49,829 nt of DNA, from NCBI GenBank assembly GCA_964630795.1, contig CAZVWF010000009.1, positions 1-49,829 of the forward strand. The letters are read 5' to 3'. Of this stretch, positions 42,845 to 49,829 are shown piece by piece. The notes below the pieces were generated by a model that did no database searches, was not told the DNA's origin, and saw nothing but the letters and a program-made list of their open reading frames with translations. Made by a program: the position numbers and the translations under genes. Source of the DNA: SZUA-117 sp964630795. Lineage in GTDB: Bacteria; Pseudomonadota; Gammaproteobacteria; Steroidobacterales; Woeseiaceae. Position 1 is the first letter of the stretch. Each line of letters begins with the position of its first letter.

Positions 42845-43657
42845 TCAATTCTGCGCAACCGGTTCGGTCGAGAAGTTCTTTTGCAGGACGCGGCGGGTGT
42901 CATTCGCCAGTTCGGTCATGCCGAGGCCGTCGTAGCACTCAATCATGATTCGCAATGATTCTTCCGCGCTGTCAGCGCCCTGGTAGACCTCGATGGCGCT
43001 CTTGGCGCGATTGAGTGCCGCAATATAGGCATCGCGTTCGAGATAGAAGCGGGCGACGGCATTCTCGTAGGAGGCCAGTCGATTCTTTAAATAGATCATG
43101 CGCTGCTGCGCATCGGCTGCATAGGCGCTCGCCGGGTAGCGTTCAAGCATGCGGCTGAACGTCGAGAACGCCAGTTCGCCATCACGGGGCGGACGCGCGT
43201 CGACGCTCTTGCGAAACAGTCTTTCAAGAAGGGTCTGGCCGCGCTCGAAATAAGCGAGGCCTTTCACATACATCGCATAGTCGACCCGGTTGTGCGTGGG
43301 GTTTTCTCGCAGGAAGGTGTCGGCGGCATCAATTGCCTGCTCGACGCTTCCGGCCTTGTAATAGCAGTAGGCGAGCTCCAGCTGGATCTGGGTCGCAAAC
43401 TGGCTGAAGGGAAAGCGCGCCTGCAGCGCCTCGAAAATGCTGATGGCTTTGCGATAGTTGCCGACGGTCATCGCATCCTGCGCCTCGGTATAGGCCTCGC
43501 GAATACTGGTCGTCAGGTCGTACTCTTCCTCCGTGCCACTACAGCCGGCCGCTAAAAGGGTGAGCGCGGCAAGCACGATGAGCCGTCTGCCGGGGCGTGA
43601 GCTACCGGTCCGGCCGGCGCCGGCCGCCTGAGTCAATTTGCTGAATATTCGTGTCAT
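42845..43657 (-). CDS. bamD: Outer membrane protein assembly lipoprotein BamD
   Basis: Essential lipoprotein of the BAM complex that inserts beta-barrel proteins into the outer membrane. The product (270 aa) has a signal peptide with lipobox LLAAGC (Cys39) and a series of TPR-like repeats, including AYTEAQDAMTVGNYRKAISIFEALQARFPFSQFATQIQLELAYCYYKAG in the known BamD pattern. I chose ATG 43657; the frame is open 17 codons further upstream, but the signal peptide begins here. The first 24 residues form a basic, rather long head. The gene is divergent from rluD, a common arrangement in gammaproteobacteria. Confidence 0.94.
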   Translation of the reverse strand: MTRIFSKLTQAAGAGRTGSSRPGRRLIVLAALTLLAAGCSGTEEEYDLTTSIREAYTEAQDAMTVGNYRKAISIFEALQARFPFSQFATQIQLELAYCYYKAGSVEQAIDAADTFLRENPTHNRVDYAMYVKGLAYFERGQTLLERLFRKSVDARPPRDGELAFSTFSRMLERYPASAYAADAQQRMIYLKNRLASYENAVARFYLERDAYIAALNRAKSAIEVYQGADSAEESLRIMIECYDGLGMTELANDTRRVLQKNFSTEPVAQN

Positions 43658-43772
43658 GTTGTAATGATCTGGCAACCTGGTGCCAGCAGCGGCCGGACTT
43701 TGCAACAAACCGGCGCGATCGGCAAGTATACCGTAAACTTCGATTCGCTCATGTTGCCGGAACGTTCGCTAA

Positions 43773-44723
43773 ATGGTCCAGAAACCCCTCCACAAAGCCA
43801 TTCCTGACAGCCTGTCGGGTCAACGATTGGACCAGGCCCTGGCACAGATGTTTCCGGAGTACTCTCGCAGCCGTCTGAAGGCCTGGATTCTGGACGGGCA
43901 AGTCACCGTCGACGACCGACCCTGCCGGCCGCGGGATGCTGTAACGGGAGGCGAGCAGGTGATGTTGAATCCGCAGGCCGAGGACCAGGTGACGAGTGAG
44001 CCGGAGCCGATCGCGCTTGACGTTGCCTGGGAGGACGATGACCTGCTGGTTGTCAATAAACCGGCTGGCCTGGTCGTGCATCCGGGGGCGGGCAACCTGC
44101 GGGGCACGCTGATGAATGGATTATTGCACCACGTGCCGTCTTTAAAGGCGTTGCCGCGCGCCGGTATCGTGCATCGCCTCGACAAGGACACCAGCGGACT
44201 GTTGCTGGTCGGCAAGACCCTGTCCGCCCATACCGCGTTGGTACGCGCCTTGAGTGAGCGCGAAATTTCGCGACATTACCTGGCCTTGTGCAACGGCGTA
44301 CTGACGGGCGGCGGTACGATCGATGCACCCATCGGCCGGCATCCGGTGGATCGTCGCAAGATGAGCGTTCGCGAAGAGGGCAAGCCCGCCGTCACTCACT
44401 ACCGCGTACTGGAGCGGTTTCGTGCGCATACCGCGATTCGGGTGGAACTGGAAACGGGACGTACCCACCAGATCCGTGTGCACATGGCGTACCGTCGCCA
44501 TCCACTGCTCGGTGATGCCACTTACGGGGGGCGACTCCAGTTGCCGGGTGGTGCCTCTGAAGGGCTGGTGCAGGCATTGCGGGAATTTCGTCGGCAGGCG
44601 TTGCATGCAACGCGGCTGGTATTCGCCCATCCGGCAACCGGGGAACAGGTGGACGTTCGGTGCGATCCGCCAGTGGACTATGCCGGCATATTGAGCTGCC
44701 TGCGCGAGGACGCGACGACGTGA
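43773..44723 (+). CDS. rluD: 23S rRNA pseudouridine synthase RluD
   Basis: Makes pseudouridines 1911, 1915 and 1917 in helix 69 of 23S rRNA. The 316-residue product has an N-terminal S4 RNA-binding domain (GQRLDQALAQMFPEYSRSRLKAWILDGQVTVD), the catalytic block GIVHRLDKDTSGLLLVGKT with the essential aspartate, and TGRTHQIRVHMAYRRHPLLGD. Length and the bamD-facing position fit RluD rather than RluC. pgeF overlaps its stop codon. Confidence 0.95.
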   Translation: MVQKPLHKAIPDSLSGQRLDQALAQMFPEYSRSRLKAWILDGQVTVDDRPCRPRDAVTGGEQVMLNPQAEDQVTSEPEPIALDVAWEDDDLLVVNKPAGLVVHPGAGNLRGTLMNGLLHHVPSLKALPRAGIVHRLDKDTSGLLLVGKTLSAHTALVRALSEREISRHYLALCNGVLTGGGTIDAPIGRHPVDRRKMSVREEGKPAVTHYRVLERFRAHTAIRVELETGRTHQIRVHMAYRRHPLLGDATYGGRLQLPGGASEGLVQALREFRRQALHATRLVFAHPATGEQVDVRCDPPVDYAGILSCLREDATT

Positions 44724-45457
44724 TGGGTGCCGAAGACGTCATTCGTGCCGACTGGTCCGCGCCAGCGGGCATCGTTGCAGGGTGTACAACACGTACCGGT
44801 GGTGAAAGCCAGGGTGTCTATCACGCCCTGAATCTTGGCGCTCATGTGGGTGACGACCCTGCCACGGTCGCTGCCAACCGGCAGGCGATGATCGATACGC
44901 TGAGTCTCCCCGCGGAACCGGTCTGGCTCAACCAGGTGCACAGTGCAATGGTCGCGGTTGAGCCGTCACCGGAAACGGAGGCGGATGCAGCATTGACGAG
45001 CCAGGCTGGCACTATCTGCGCCGTAATGGTCGCGGATTGTCTGCCAGTGCTTTTCTGCAGTGACGACGGCGCCCAGGTTGCGGCCGCCCACGCCGGCTGG
45101 CGCGGACTGGCTGCAGGTGTGCTCGAAAACACCGTTGCCGGGTTTGCGGCCGCACCGGCCGAGTTACATGCATGGCTCGGTCCCGCAATATCGCAGGACG
45201 CCTTCGAAGTAGGTGACGAGGTCCGGGACGCGTTTCTGCAGGCTGATGTCGCGGCAGGAAGTTGCTTCGTGCGGAATGATAATGACCGCTGGCAGGCGGA
45301 TCTGTACGGACTTGCGCGGCGGCGCCTGGCGCTTGCCGGCGTCCGCAATATTTCCGGTGGCGGGCTGTGTACCTACGGCGATCAGGAACGATTTTTTTCC
45401 TATCGCCGGGATGGTCAGTGCGGGCGTATGGCCGCCTTTGTTTTCAGGGCGCCCTGA
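44723..45457 (+). CDS. pgeF: Peptidoglycan editing factor PgeF (YfiH/LACC1 family)
   Basis: YfiH proteins are copper/zinc-binding enzymes; the E. coli homologue helps keep L-serine out of peptidoglycan stems, and relatives act as purine nucleoside phosphorylases. The product (244 aa) has the metal residues in LNQVHSAMV, in VADCLPVLFCSDDG, and in AAAHAGWRGLAAGV. It ends with YSYRRDGQCGR-type FFSYRRDGQCGRMAAF. ATG 44723 directly overlaps the rluD stop; a GTG 3 nt earlier is also possible. The rluD-pgeF-clpB order is conserved in many gammaproteobacteria and E. coli. Confidence 0.93.
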   Translation: MGAEDVIRADWSAPAGIVAGCTTRTGGESQGVYHALNLGAHVGDDPATVAANRQAMIDTLSLPAEPVWLNQVHSAMVAVEPSPETEADAALTSQAGTICAVMVADCLPVLFCSDDGAQVAAAHAGWRGLAAGVLENTVAGFAAAPAELHAWLGPAISQDAFEVGDEVRDAFLQADVAAGSCFVRNDNDRWQADLYGLARRRLALAGVRNISGGGLCTYGDQERFFSYRRDGQCGRMAAFVFRAP

Positions 45458-45460
45458 ACG

Positions 45461-45488
45461 CTTGAAATAGGCGGGAAAGACGCAATTT
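45461..45488 (+). promoter_or_regulatory. Heat-shock (sigma32-type) promoter of clpB
   Basis: CTTGAAA at 45461-45467 equals the sigma32 -35 consensus. After 13 nt comes CGCAATTT (45481-45488), which resembles the -10 consensus CCCCATNT. It lies just after the pgeF stop and 53 nt before the clpB start. An inverted repeat AAAGAC/GTCTTT (45476-45481, 45501-45506) spans the -10 region. Confidence 0.65.
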
Positions 45489-45540
45489 ATTGCGCAATCT
45501 GTCTTTACAGCGGCTCACAACCCGCTCCCCGGATACACCA

Positions 45541-48120
45541 ATGCGAATGGATAAACTGACAAGCAAATTTCAAATGGCGCTCGCCGAGGCGCAGTCACTG
45601 GCGGTCGGTCTCGATCACCAGTTTATCGAACCGGCACACGTCCTGGTGGCCCTGCTCGATCAGCAGGGCAGCTCGGTACGCGGTCTTTTTGCGAAGTCCG
45701 GTGTCAATGTGAACCTGCTCAGGTCGCAGCTCGGTGAGGCGCTGGACCGGCTGCCCAGGGTGGAAGGCACTGGCGGCGAGATCCACATTTCGAATGACCT
45801 GTCGAAATTGCTGAACCTGACCGACAAGCTCGCGCAGGAGCGTGATGATCAATACATCTCCAGCGAGCTCTTCGTGCTCGCCGCGCTGGACGATTCCTCA
45901 CCCCTGAGGGCGCTGCTCGAACAGGCAGGGGCCGTCCGCGGCGCGGTGGAGAAATCGATCGATGAGATTCGTGGCGGCCAGCAGGTCAATGATCCGAACG
46001 CGGAGGACACGCGCCAGGCGCTGGAGAAGTACACGATCGACCTGACAGAGCGCGCCGAGCAGGGCAAGCTCGACCCGATCATCGGCCGGGATGACGAAAT
46101 CCGCCGGACGATCCAGATTCTGCAGCGGCGAACCAAGAACAACCCTGTCCTGATCGGCGAACCCGGCGTCGGCAAGACAGCGATTATCGAGGGTCTGGCC
46201 CAGAGAATTGTTAACAATGAGATTCCCGAGGGTTTGCGCAACAAGCGGATTCTGTCCCTCGACATGGGTGCCCTGATTGCCGGTGCGAAATTCCGCGGCG
46301 AATTCGAGGAACGCCTCAAAGCCGTGCTCAGCGACCTTGCCAAGCAGGAAGGCCAGATCATTCTGTTCATCGACGAGATGCACACGATGGTAGGGGCTGG
46401 CAAAGCTGAAGGTTCGATGGACGCCGGTAATATGCTGAAGCCGGCGCTCGCGCGTGGCGAACTTCATTGTGTCGGCGCGACGACGCTGGATGAATATCGC
46501 AAGTACCTGGAAAAAGACGCGGCACTCGAGCGGCGGTTTCAAAAGGTCCTGGTGGAAGAACCGACGGTGGAAGACACCATCGCGATTCTTCGCGGGCTCA
46601 AAGAGCGTTACGAAGTTCATCACGGTGTCGAAATCACGGACCCGGCAATTGTGGCGGCCGCGACGTTGTCACACCGCTACATTTCGGATCGACAGTTACC
46701 TGACAAGGCGATCGACCTCGTCGATGAAGCGGCGTCACGCATCCGAATCGAAATCGATTCGAAGCCGGAAGCGATGGACAAGCTCGAACGGCGCATCATC
46801 CAGCTGAAAATTGAACGGGAAGCGCTCAACAAGGAGCCGGATGATGCCTCCAGAAAACGGCTCGACGACCTCGAGGAACAGCTGGCCCTGCTCGAGCGAG
46901 AGTATTCCGATCTTGAGGATGTGTGGAAATCCGAGAAGGCGGCGATGCAGGGGACGACGCACATTAAAGAGGAACTGGAGCGGACCAGGCTGGACCTGGA
47001 AACCGCCCACCGCGCCAATGACCTGGCACGTATGTCCGAATTACAGTACGGCCGCATTCCGGAGCTGGAAAAACAACTGACCGACGCGGTGGCCGCCGAA
47101 CACACGGAAACCACCCTGTTACGCAACAACGTAACGGATGAGGAGGTCGCGGAGATCGTCTCCAAATGGACCGGTATTCCAGTGTCGAAAATGCTGGAAG
47201 GCGAGAAAGACAAGCTGCTGCAGATGGAAGCCGTCGTACAGCAGCGCGTCGTCGGCCAGGACGAGGCCGTGACGGCCGTCGCCAATGCGATTCGACGGTC
47301 CCGTGCCGGTTTGTCAGATCCCGATCGTCCAATCGGGTCCTTCCTGTTTCTCGGTCCGACCGGCGTCGGCAAAACCGAGCTTACCAAGGCGCTCGCGAAT
47401 TTCCTGTTCGATACTGATGACGCAATGGTCAGGCTCGATATGTCCGAGTTCATGGAGAAGCATTCCGTTGCCCGGCTGATTGGCGCGCCGCCGGGATACG
47501 TCGGCTATGACGAAGGCGGCTACCTGACCGAAGCGGTTCGACGCAGGCCTTACTCCGTCATCCTTTTGGATGAGGTCGAGAAGGCTCATCCGGACGTCTT
47601 CAACGTTTTGTTGCAGGTCCTCGATGACGGTCGCCTGACGGACGGCCAGGGCCGGACCGTCGATTTTCGGAATACGGTCATCGTCATGACCTCAAACCTC
47701 GGTTCGCAACGCATCCAGGAGCTGGCGGGCGACGAAAACTACGACGAGATGAAGGCGTCGGTCATGGAGATCGTGTCGCAGCACTTCCGGCCGGAATTCA
47801 TCAACCGCGTCGATGATGTTGTCGTATTCCATCCGCTGGGGCGCGAGCACATTCGCATGATCGTCGACATCCAGCTTGGCTACCTGCATGAGCGGCTGGC
47901 AGATCGCGACATGAAGATCACGCTGTCCGATGCGGCACGCGACAAGCTGACCGAAGCAGGATTTGATCCGGTCTACGGCGCTCGTCCGCTGAAGCGTGCG
48001 ATTCAACAGCAGGTCGAAAACCCGCTGGCCCAGGAAATTCTGCAGGGGCGCTTCAGCCCAGGCGATACAATCGAGGTTCAGGTCAGCGAGGATCAACTCG
48101 AATTCCAGAACGCCGCCTGA
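45541..48120 (+). CDS. clpB: ATP-dependent chaperone ClpB
   Basis: Hexameric disaggregase that rescues aggregated proteins with DnaK. The product (859 aa, E. coli 857) has the N domain (1-150), NBD1 with Walker A GEPGVGKTAIIEG, the M-domain coiled coil (about 400-520, DLEEQLALLEREYSDLEDVWK), NBD2 with Walker A GPTGVGKTELTKAL, and GARPLKRAIQQQVENPLAQ near the end. ATG 45541 gives MRMDKLTSKFQMALAEAQSLA, matching the family; the longer frame upstream overlaps the promoter. A heat-shock promoter precedes it. Confidence 0.98.
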   Translation: MRMDKLTSKFQMALAEAQSLAVGLDHQFIEPAHVLVALLDQQGSSVRGLFAKSGVNVNLLRSQLGEALDRLPRVEGTGGEIHISNDLSKLLNLTDKLAQERDDQYISSELFVLAALDDSSPLRALLEQAGAVRGAVEKSIDEIRGGQQVNDPNAEDTRQALEKYTIDLTERAEQGKLDPIIGRDDEIRRTIQILQRRTKNNPVLIGEPGVGKTAIIEGLAQRIVNNEIPEGLRNKRILSLDMGALIAGAKFRGEFEERLKAVLSDLAKQEGQIILFIDEMHTMVGAGKAEGSMDAGNMLKPALARGELHCVGATTLDEYRKYLEKDAALERRFQKVLVEEPTVEDTIAILRGLKERYEVHHGVEITDPAIVAAATLSHRYISDRQLPDKAIDLVDEAASRIRIEIDSKPEAMDKLERRIIQLKIEREALNKEPDDASRKRLDDLEEQLALLEREYSDLEDVWKSEKAAMQGTTHIKEELERTRLDLETAHRANDLARMSELQYGRIPELEKQLTDAVAAEHTETTLLRNNVTDEEVAEIVSKWTGIPVSKMLEGEKDKLLQMEAVVQQRVVGQDEAVTAVANAIRRSRAGLSDPDRPIGSFLFLGPTGVGKTELTKALANFLFDTDDAMVRLDMSEFMEKHSVARLIGAPPGYVGYDEGGYLTEAVRRRPYSVILLDEVEKAHPDVFNVLLQVLDDGRLTDGQGRTVDFRNTVIVMTSNLGSQRIQELAGDENYDEMKASVMEIVSQHFRPEFINRVDDVVVFHPLGREHIRMIVDIQLGYLHERLADRDMKITLSDAARDKLTEAGFDPVYGARPLKRAIQQQVENPLAQEILQGRFSPGDTIEVQVSEDQLEFQNAA

Positions 48121-48126
48121 ACCCTC

Positions 48127-48166
48127 TATAATCATAGCTCGCTCCGTCCGGCCTGCCGGGCGGAGC
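48127..48166 (+). promoter_or_regulatory. TATAAT and a strong hairpin between clpB and the fmdB-type gene
   Basis: A perfect TATAAT (48127-48132) follows the clpB stop; the nearest -35 candidate, TTCCAG (48103-48108, spacer 18), is poor. GCTCCGTCCGG (48141-48151), loop CCTG, CCGGGCGGAGC (48156-48166) forms an 11-bp stem with one G-T pair. A transcript starting near 48139 would begin with this hairpin. No T-tract follows, so its role as terminator is doubtful. Confidence 0.4.
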
Positions 48167-48190
48167 GCCGATTTCCCAGGAGTCGAACGC

Positions 48191-48490
48191 ATGCCGATTT
48201 ATGAGTATGCCTGCAAGAATTGCGACCACACGCTGGATGCGCTTCAGAAAATGAGCGACGATCCACTGGTTGACTGTCCCGAGTGCGGTGAGACCGCACT
48301 GCGGAAACTGCTGTCCGCGCCCAGGTTTCGGCTGAAGGGTGGGGGCTGGTATGAAACCGACTTCAAGGGGGACAATCAAAAGAATGTGCACAAGGCCGAC
48401 TCGGAGCTTGCCAAGACCGAGAAGAAGAGTGACGAGTCCAAACCGGCGAAGAAAGCCGACAAGAAACCCGAGGCGACGACGAAGGACTGA
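48191..48490 (+). CDS. FmdB-type zinc ribbon protein
   Basis: Small protein of the FmdB regulatory family; its exact role is not known. The 99-residue product has the N-terminal zinc ribbon MPIYEYACKNCDHTLDALQKMSDDPLVDCPECG, with two CxxC pairs, then FRLKGGGWYETDF, and a charged lysine- and glutamate-rich tail (about 65-99) without obvious fold. ATG 48191 is chosen as the exact family start; the frame is open further upstream inside clpB. It lies 22 nt upstream of the DUF502 gene and before aspS, a neighbourhood seen in other gammaproteobacteria. Confidence 0.9.
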   Translation: MPIYEYACKNCDHTLDALQKMSDDPLVDCPECGETALRKLLSAPRFRLKGGGWYETDFKGDNQKNVHKADSELAKTEKKSDESKPAKKADKKPEATTKD

Positions 48491-48512
48491 TGCAACCCTC
48501 TGAGAAACCAGC

Positions 48513-49190
48513 ATGCTGAAACATCTGCGCCGTTATATTATCGCCGGTCTCCTGGTCTGGCTGCCGCTTGCGGTCACCTACCAGCTTCTGAAGTTTGTCG
48601 TCGGCCAGATGGACGGCTGGCTCGACAAGGCGTTTGCACTGTTGCCCGCCGGGTTTCACCCGGATGAACTGCTTGGCATTTCGATCCCCGGGCTGGGCGT
48701 CATATTTACAATCGTCCTGCTCGTCCTGACCGGTATGTTTGCTGCAAATTTTGTCGGCCGTGCCTTCGTCAACGGCTGGGAGTCGCTGCTGGATCGCATT
48801 CCGGTTGTGCGAGCGATCTACTCGGCGGTCAAGAAATTTGCCGAGATGGTGTTTTCGGACAAGAGCAATTCATTCAAGAAAGTGCTATTGATCCAGTATC
48901 CCCGAAAGGGCTTGTACAGCCTCGCGTTTCAAACGTCGGATGAACTGGGTGAAGTCCAGGGCCGGACGGGCGAAGAGGTCGTTTGTACCTTTGTGCCGAC
49001 GACGCCGAATCCGACGTCAGGGTTCATCATCATCGTGCCCCGCAAAGACATTATCGAACTCGATATGGAGGTGGATGAAGCGCTGAAGATGATCATTTCC
49101 CTGGGCGTGGTCGTTCCGGCCTGGCGTAATGACCAGATCAGGGAGCTGCCGCTCAAAATGCCGGAAGAGCCGGAAGAGCCGGAAAAATAA
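48513..49190 (+). CDS. DUF502 family membrane protein
   Basis: Conserved inner-membrane protein of unknown function. The 225-residue product has two membrane helices (about 9-30 and 58-80), then RIPVVRAIYSAVKKFAEMVF, VLLIQYPRKGLYSLAFQT, and VPTTPNPTSGFIIIVPRKDIIELDM, the typical DUF502 signature (PTTPNPTSG). The C-terminal tail is acidic with the repeat PEEPEEPEK. It starts 22 nt after the fmdB-type gene, which often precedes it, and ends 83 nt before aspS. Confidence 0.9.
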   Translation: MLKHLRRYIIAGLLVWLPLAVTYQLLKFVVGQMDGWLDKAFALLPAGFHPDELLGISIPGLGVIFTIVLLVLTGMFAANFVGRAFVNGWESLLDRIPVVRAIYSAVKKFAEMVFSDKSNSFKKVLLIQYPRKGLYSLAFQTSDELGEVQGRTGEEVVCTFVPTTPNPTSGFIIIVPRKDIIELDMEVDEALKMIISLGVVVPAWRNDQIRELPLKMPEEPEEPEK

Positions 49191-49273
49191 GCGTTTTCAG
49201 TGTTGCAGCCCGGCCCGGTAAGGCCTAACATTCCGCCTCTTTGCGGCCCCTGACGGGCTACCCGGATAGCATC

Positions 49274-49829
49274 ATGCGCAGCCATTATTGCGGACAAGTC
49301 AACGAGAGCCTGATCGGAGAGGAGATCTCCGTCTGTGGCTGGGTGCATCGTCGCCGCGACCATGGTGGTGTCATCTTTGTTGACCTGCGTGACCGGGAAG
49401 GACTGTTGCAGGTCGTCTTCGATCCGGATCACCCGGACATTTTCGCCGAGGCCGAGCGGATTCGCAGTGAATACGTGCTCGCCGTAACCGGCGTGGTCAG
49501 GGAGCGACCCGAGGGCACGATCAATCCGAACATGACGACCGGCCAGGTTGAGGTGCTTGCACACGAGCTGGTTACGCTGAACGATTCAGAAACGCCGCCA
49601 TTCCATCACGACGAGCATGCGAATGAAGAGTTGCGCTTGCGTTATCGCTATCTCGACCTGCGGCGCGACGAAATGCTCGCCAACCTGCGCCTGCGTCATG
49701 CGGTCACGCGGGCAATGCGCAACTTCCTTGATGACAATGGATTTGTCGATGTCGAGACGCCGATGCTGACGCGCGCAACACCGGAGGGCGCACGTGACTA
49801 CATCGTGCCGAGCCGCACGCATCCGGGTA
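49274..49829 (+). CDS. aspS: Aspartyl-tRNA synthetase, 5' part (cut by the window end)
   Basis: Class II aminoacyl-tRNA synthetase. The first 185 residues are present: the OB-fold anticodon-binding domain (MRSHYCGQVNESLIGEEISVCGWVHRRRDHGGVIFVDLRD, GLLQVVFDP) and the start of the catalytic domain with LRYRYLDLRR and the class II motif region FLDDNGFVDVETPMLTRATPEGARDYIVPSR. The frame has no stop before 49829. The ATG at 49274 fits the family start; the ribosome site is weak. Whether the enzyme is of the discriminating or non-discriminating type cannot be told from this part. Confidence 0.95.
   Translation, partial: MRSHYCGQVNESLIGEEISVCGWVHRRRDHGGVIFVDLRDREGLLQVVFDPDHPDIFAEAERIRSEYVLAVTGVVRERPEGTINPNMTTGQVEVLAHELVTLNDSETPPFHHDEHANEELRLRYRYLDLRRDEMLANLRLRHAVTRAMRNFLDDNGFVDVETPMLTRATPEGARDYIVPSRTHPG

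Overview
The window reads as a chromosome segment of a Gram-negative gammaproteobacterium. Evidence: a class A RNase P RNA next to the mra/dcw cluster, an outer-membrane toolkit (lpxC, bamD), a type IV pilus locus with PilS/PilR, and the order lpxC-dciA-M23 peptidase-secA-mutT and pilB-pilC-pilD-coaE-zapD seen in Pseudomonas- and Xanthomonas-like genomes. The sucCD genes lie beside pilSR, as I recall for Xanthomonadales. With the sulfatases this suggests an environmental, perhaps marine, relative of the Xanthomonadales/Woeseiales; that placement is inference. A 19-N run inside ftsI suggests a draft or metagenome assembly.

Layout. 1-325: 3' part of rnpB. 323-697: non-coding, ending in a strong sigma70 promoter with 10-bp-spaced MraZ boxes. 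698-18296: complete dcw cluster on + (mraZ, rsmH, ftsL, ftsI, murE, murF, mraY, murD, ftsW, murG, murC, murB, ddl, ftsQ, ftsA, ftsZ). Nearly every junction from rsmH to ftsA overlaps by 4 nt; a hairpin separates ftsA from ftsZ. 18514-19422: lpxC. 19440-23287: a likely accessory insert of one lipoprotein and two sulfatases. 23400-28610: dciA (-), M23 peptidase, secA with an unusual acidic insertion, and mutT. 28633-38841: a minus-strand block, in transcription order pilS, pilR, pilA2, pilA1, pilB, pilC, pilD, coaE, zapD. 38973-42683: sucC, sucD, nadE (+). 42845-43657: bamD (-). 43773-49829: rluD, pgeF, clpB, fmdB-type protein, DUF502 protein and the 5' part of aspS (+).

How the genes work together. 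The dcw block makes the lipid-linked peptidoglycan precursor (MurB, MurC, MurD, MurE, MurF, Ddl, MraY, MurG) and the divisome that uses it (FtsL, FtsI, FtsW, FtsQ, FtsA, FtsZ); ZapD later in the window bundles FtsZ. LpxC, SecA and BamD serve the outer membrane and export. In the pilus locus, PilR, its sigma54 promoter and a phased GTCA array form a self-contained circuit for the main pilin gene, while the second pilin gene has a CRP/Vfr-type site instead. clpB carries a heat-shock (sigma32-type) promoter.

I found no CRISPR array, transposase, tRNA or phage gene, and no clear undescribed multi-gene system. The points most worth a second look are the lipoprotein-sulfatase insert, the SecA insertion, the missing start codon of coaE, the substituted active-site residues in one sulfatase and in the M23 peptidase, and the contrasting control of the two pilins.
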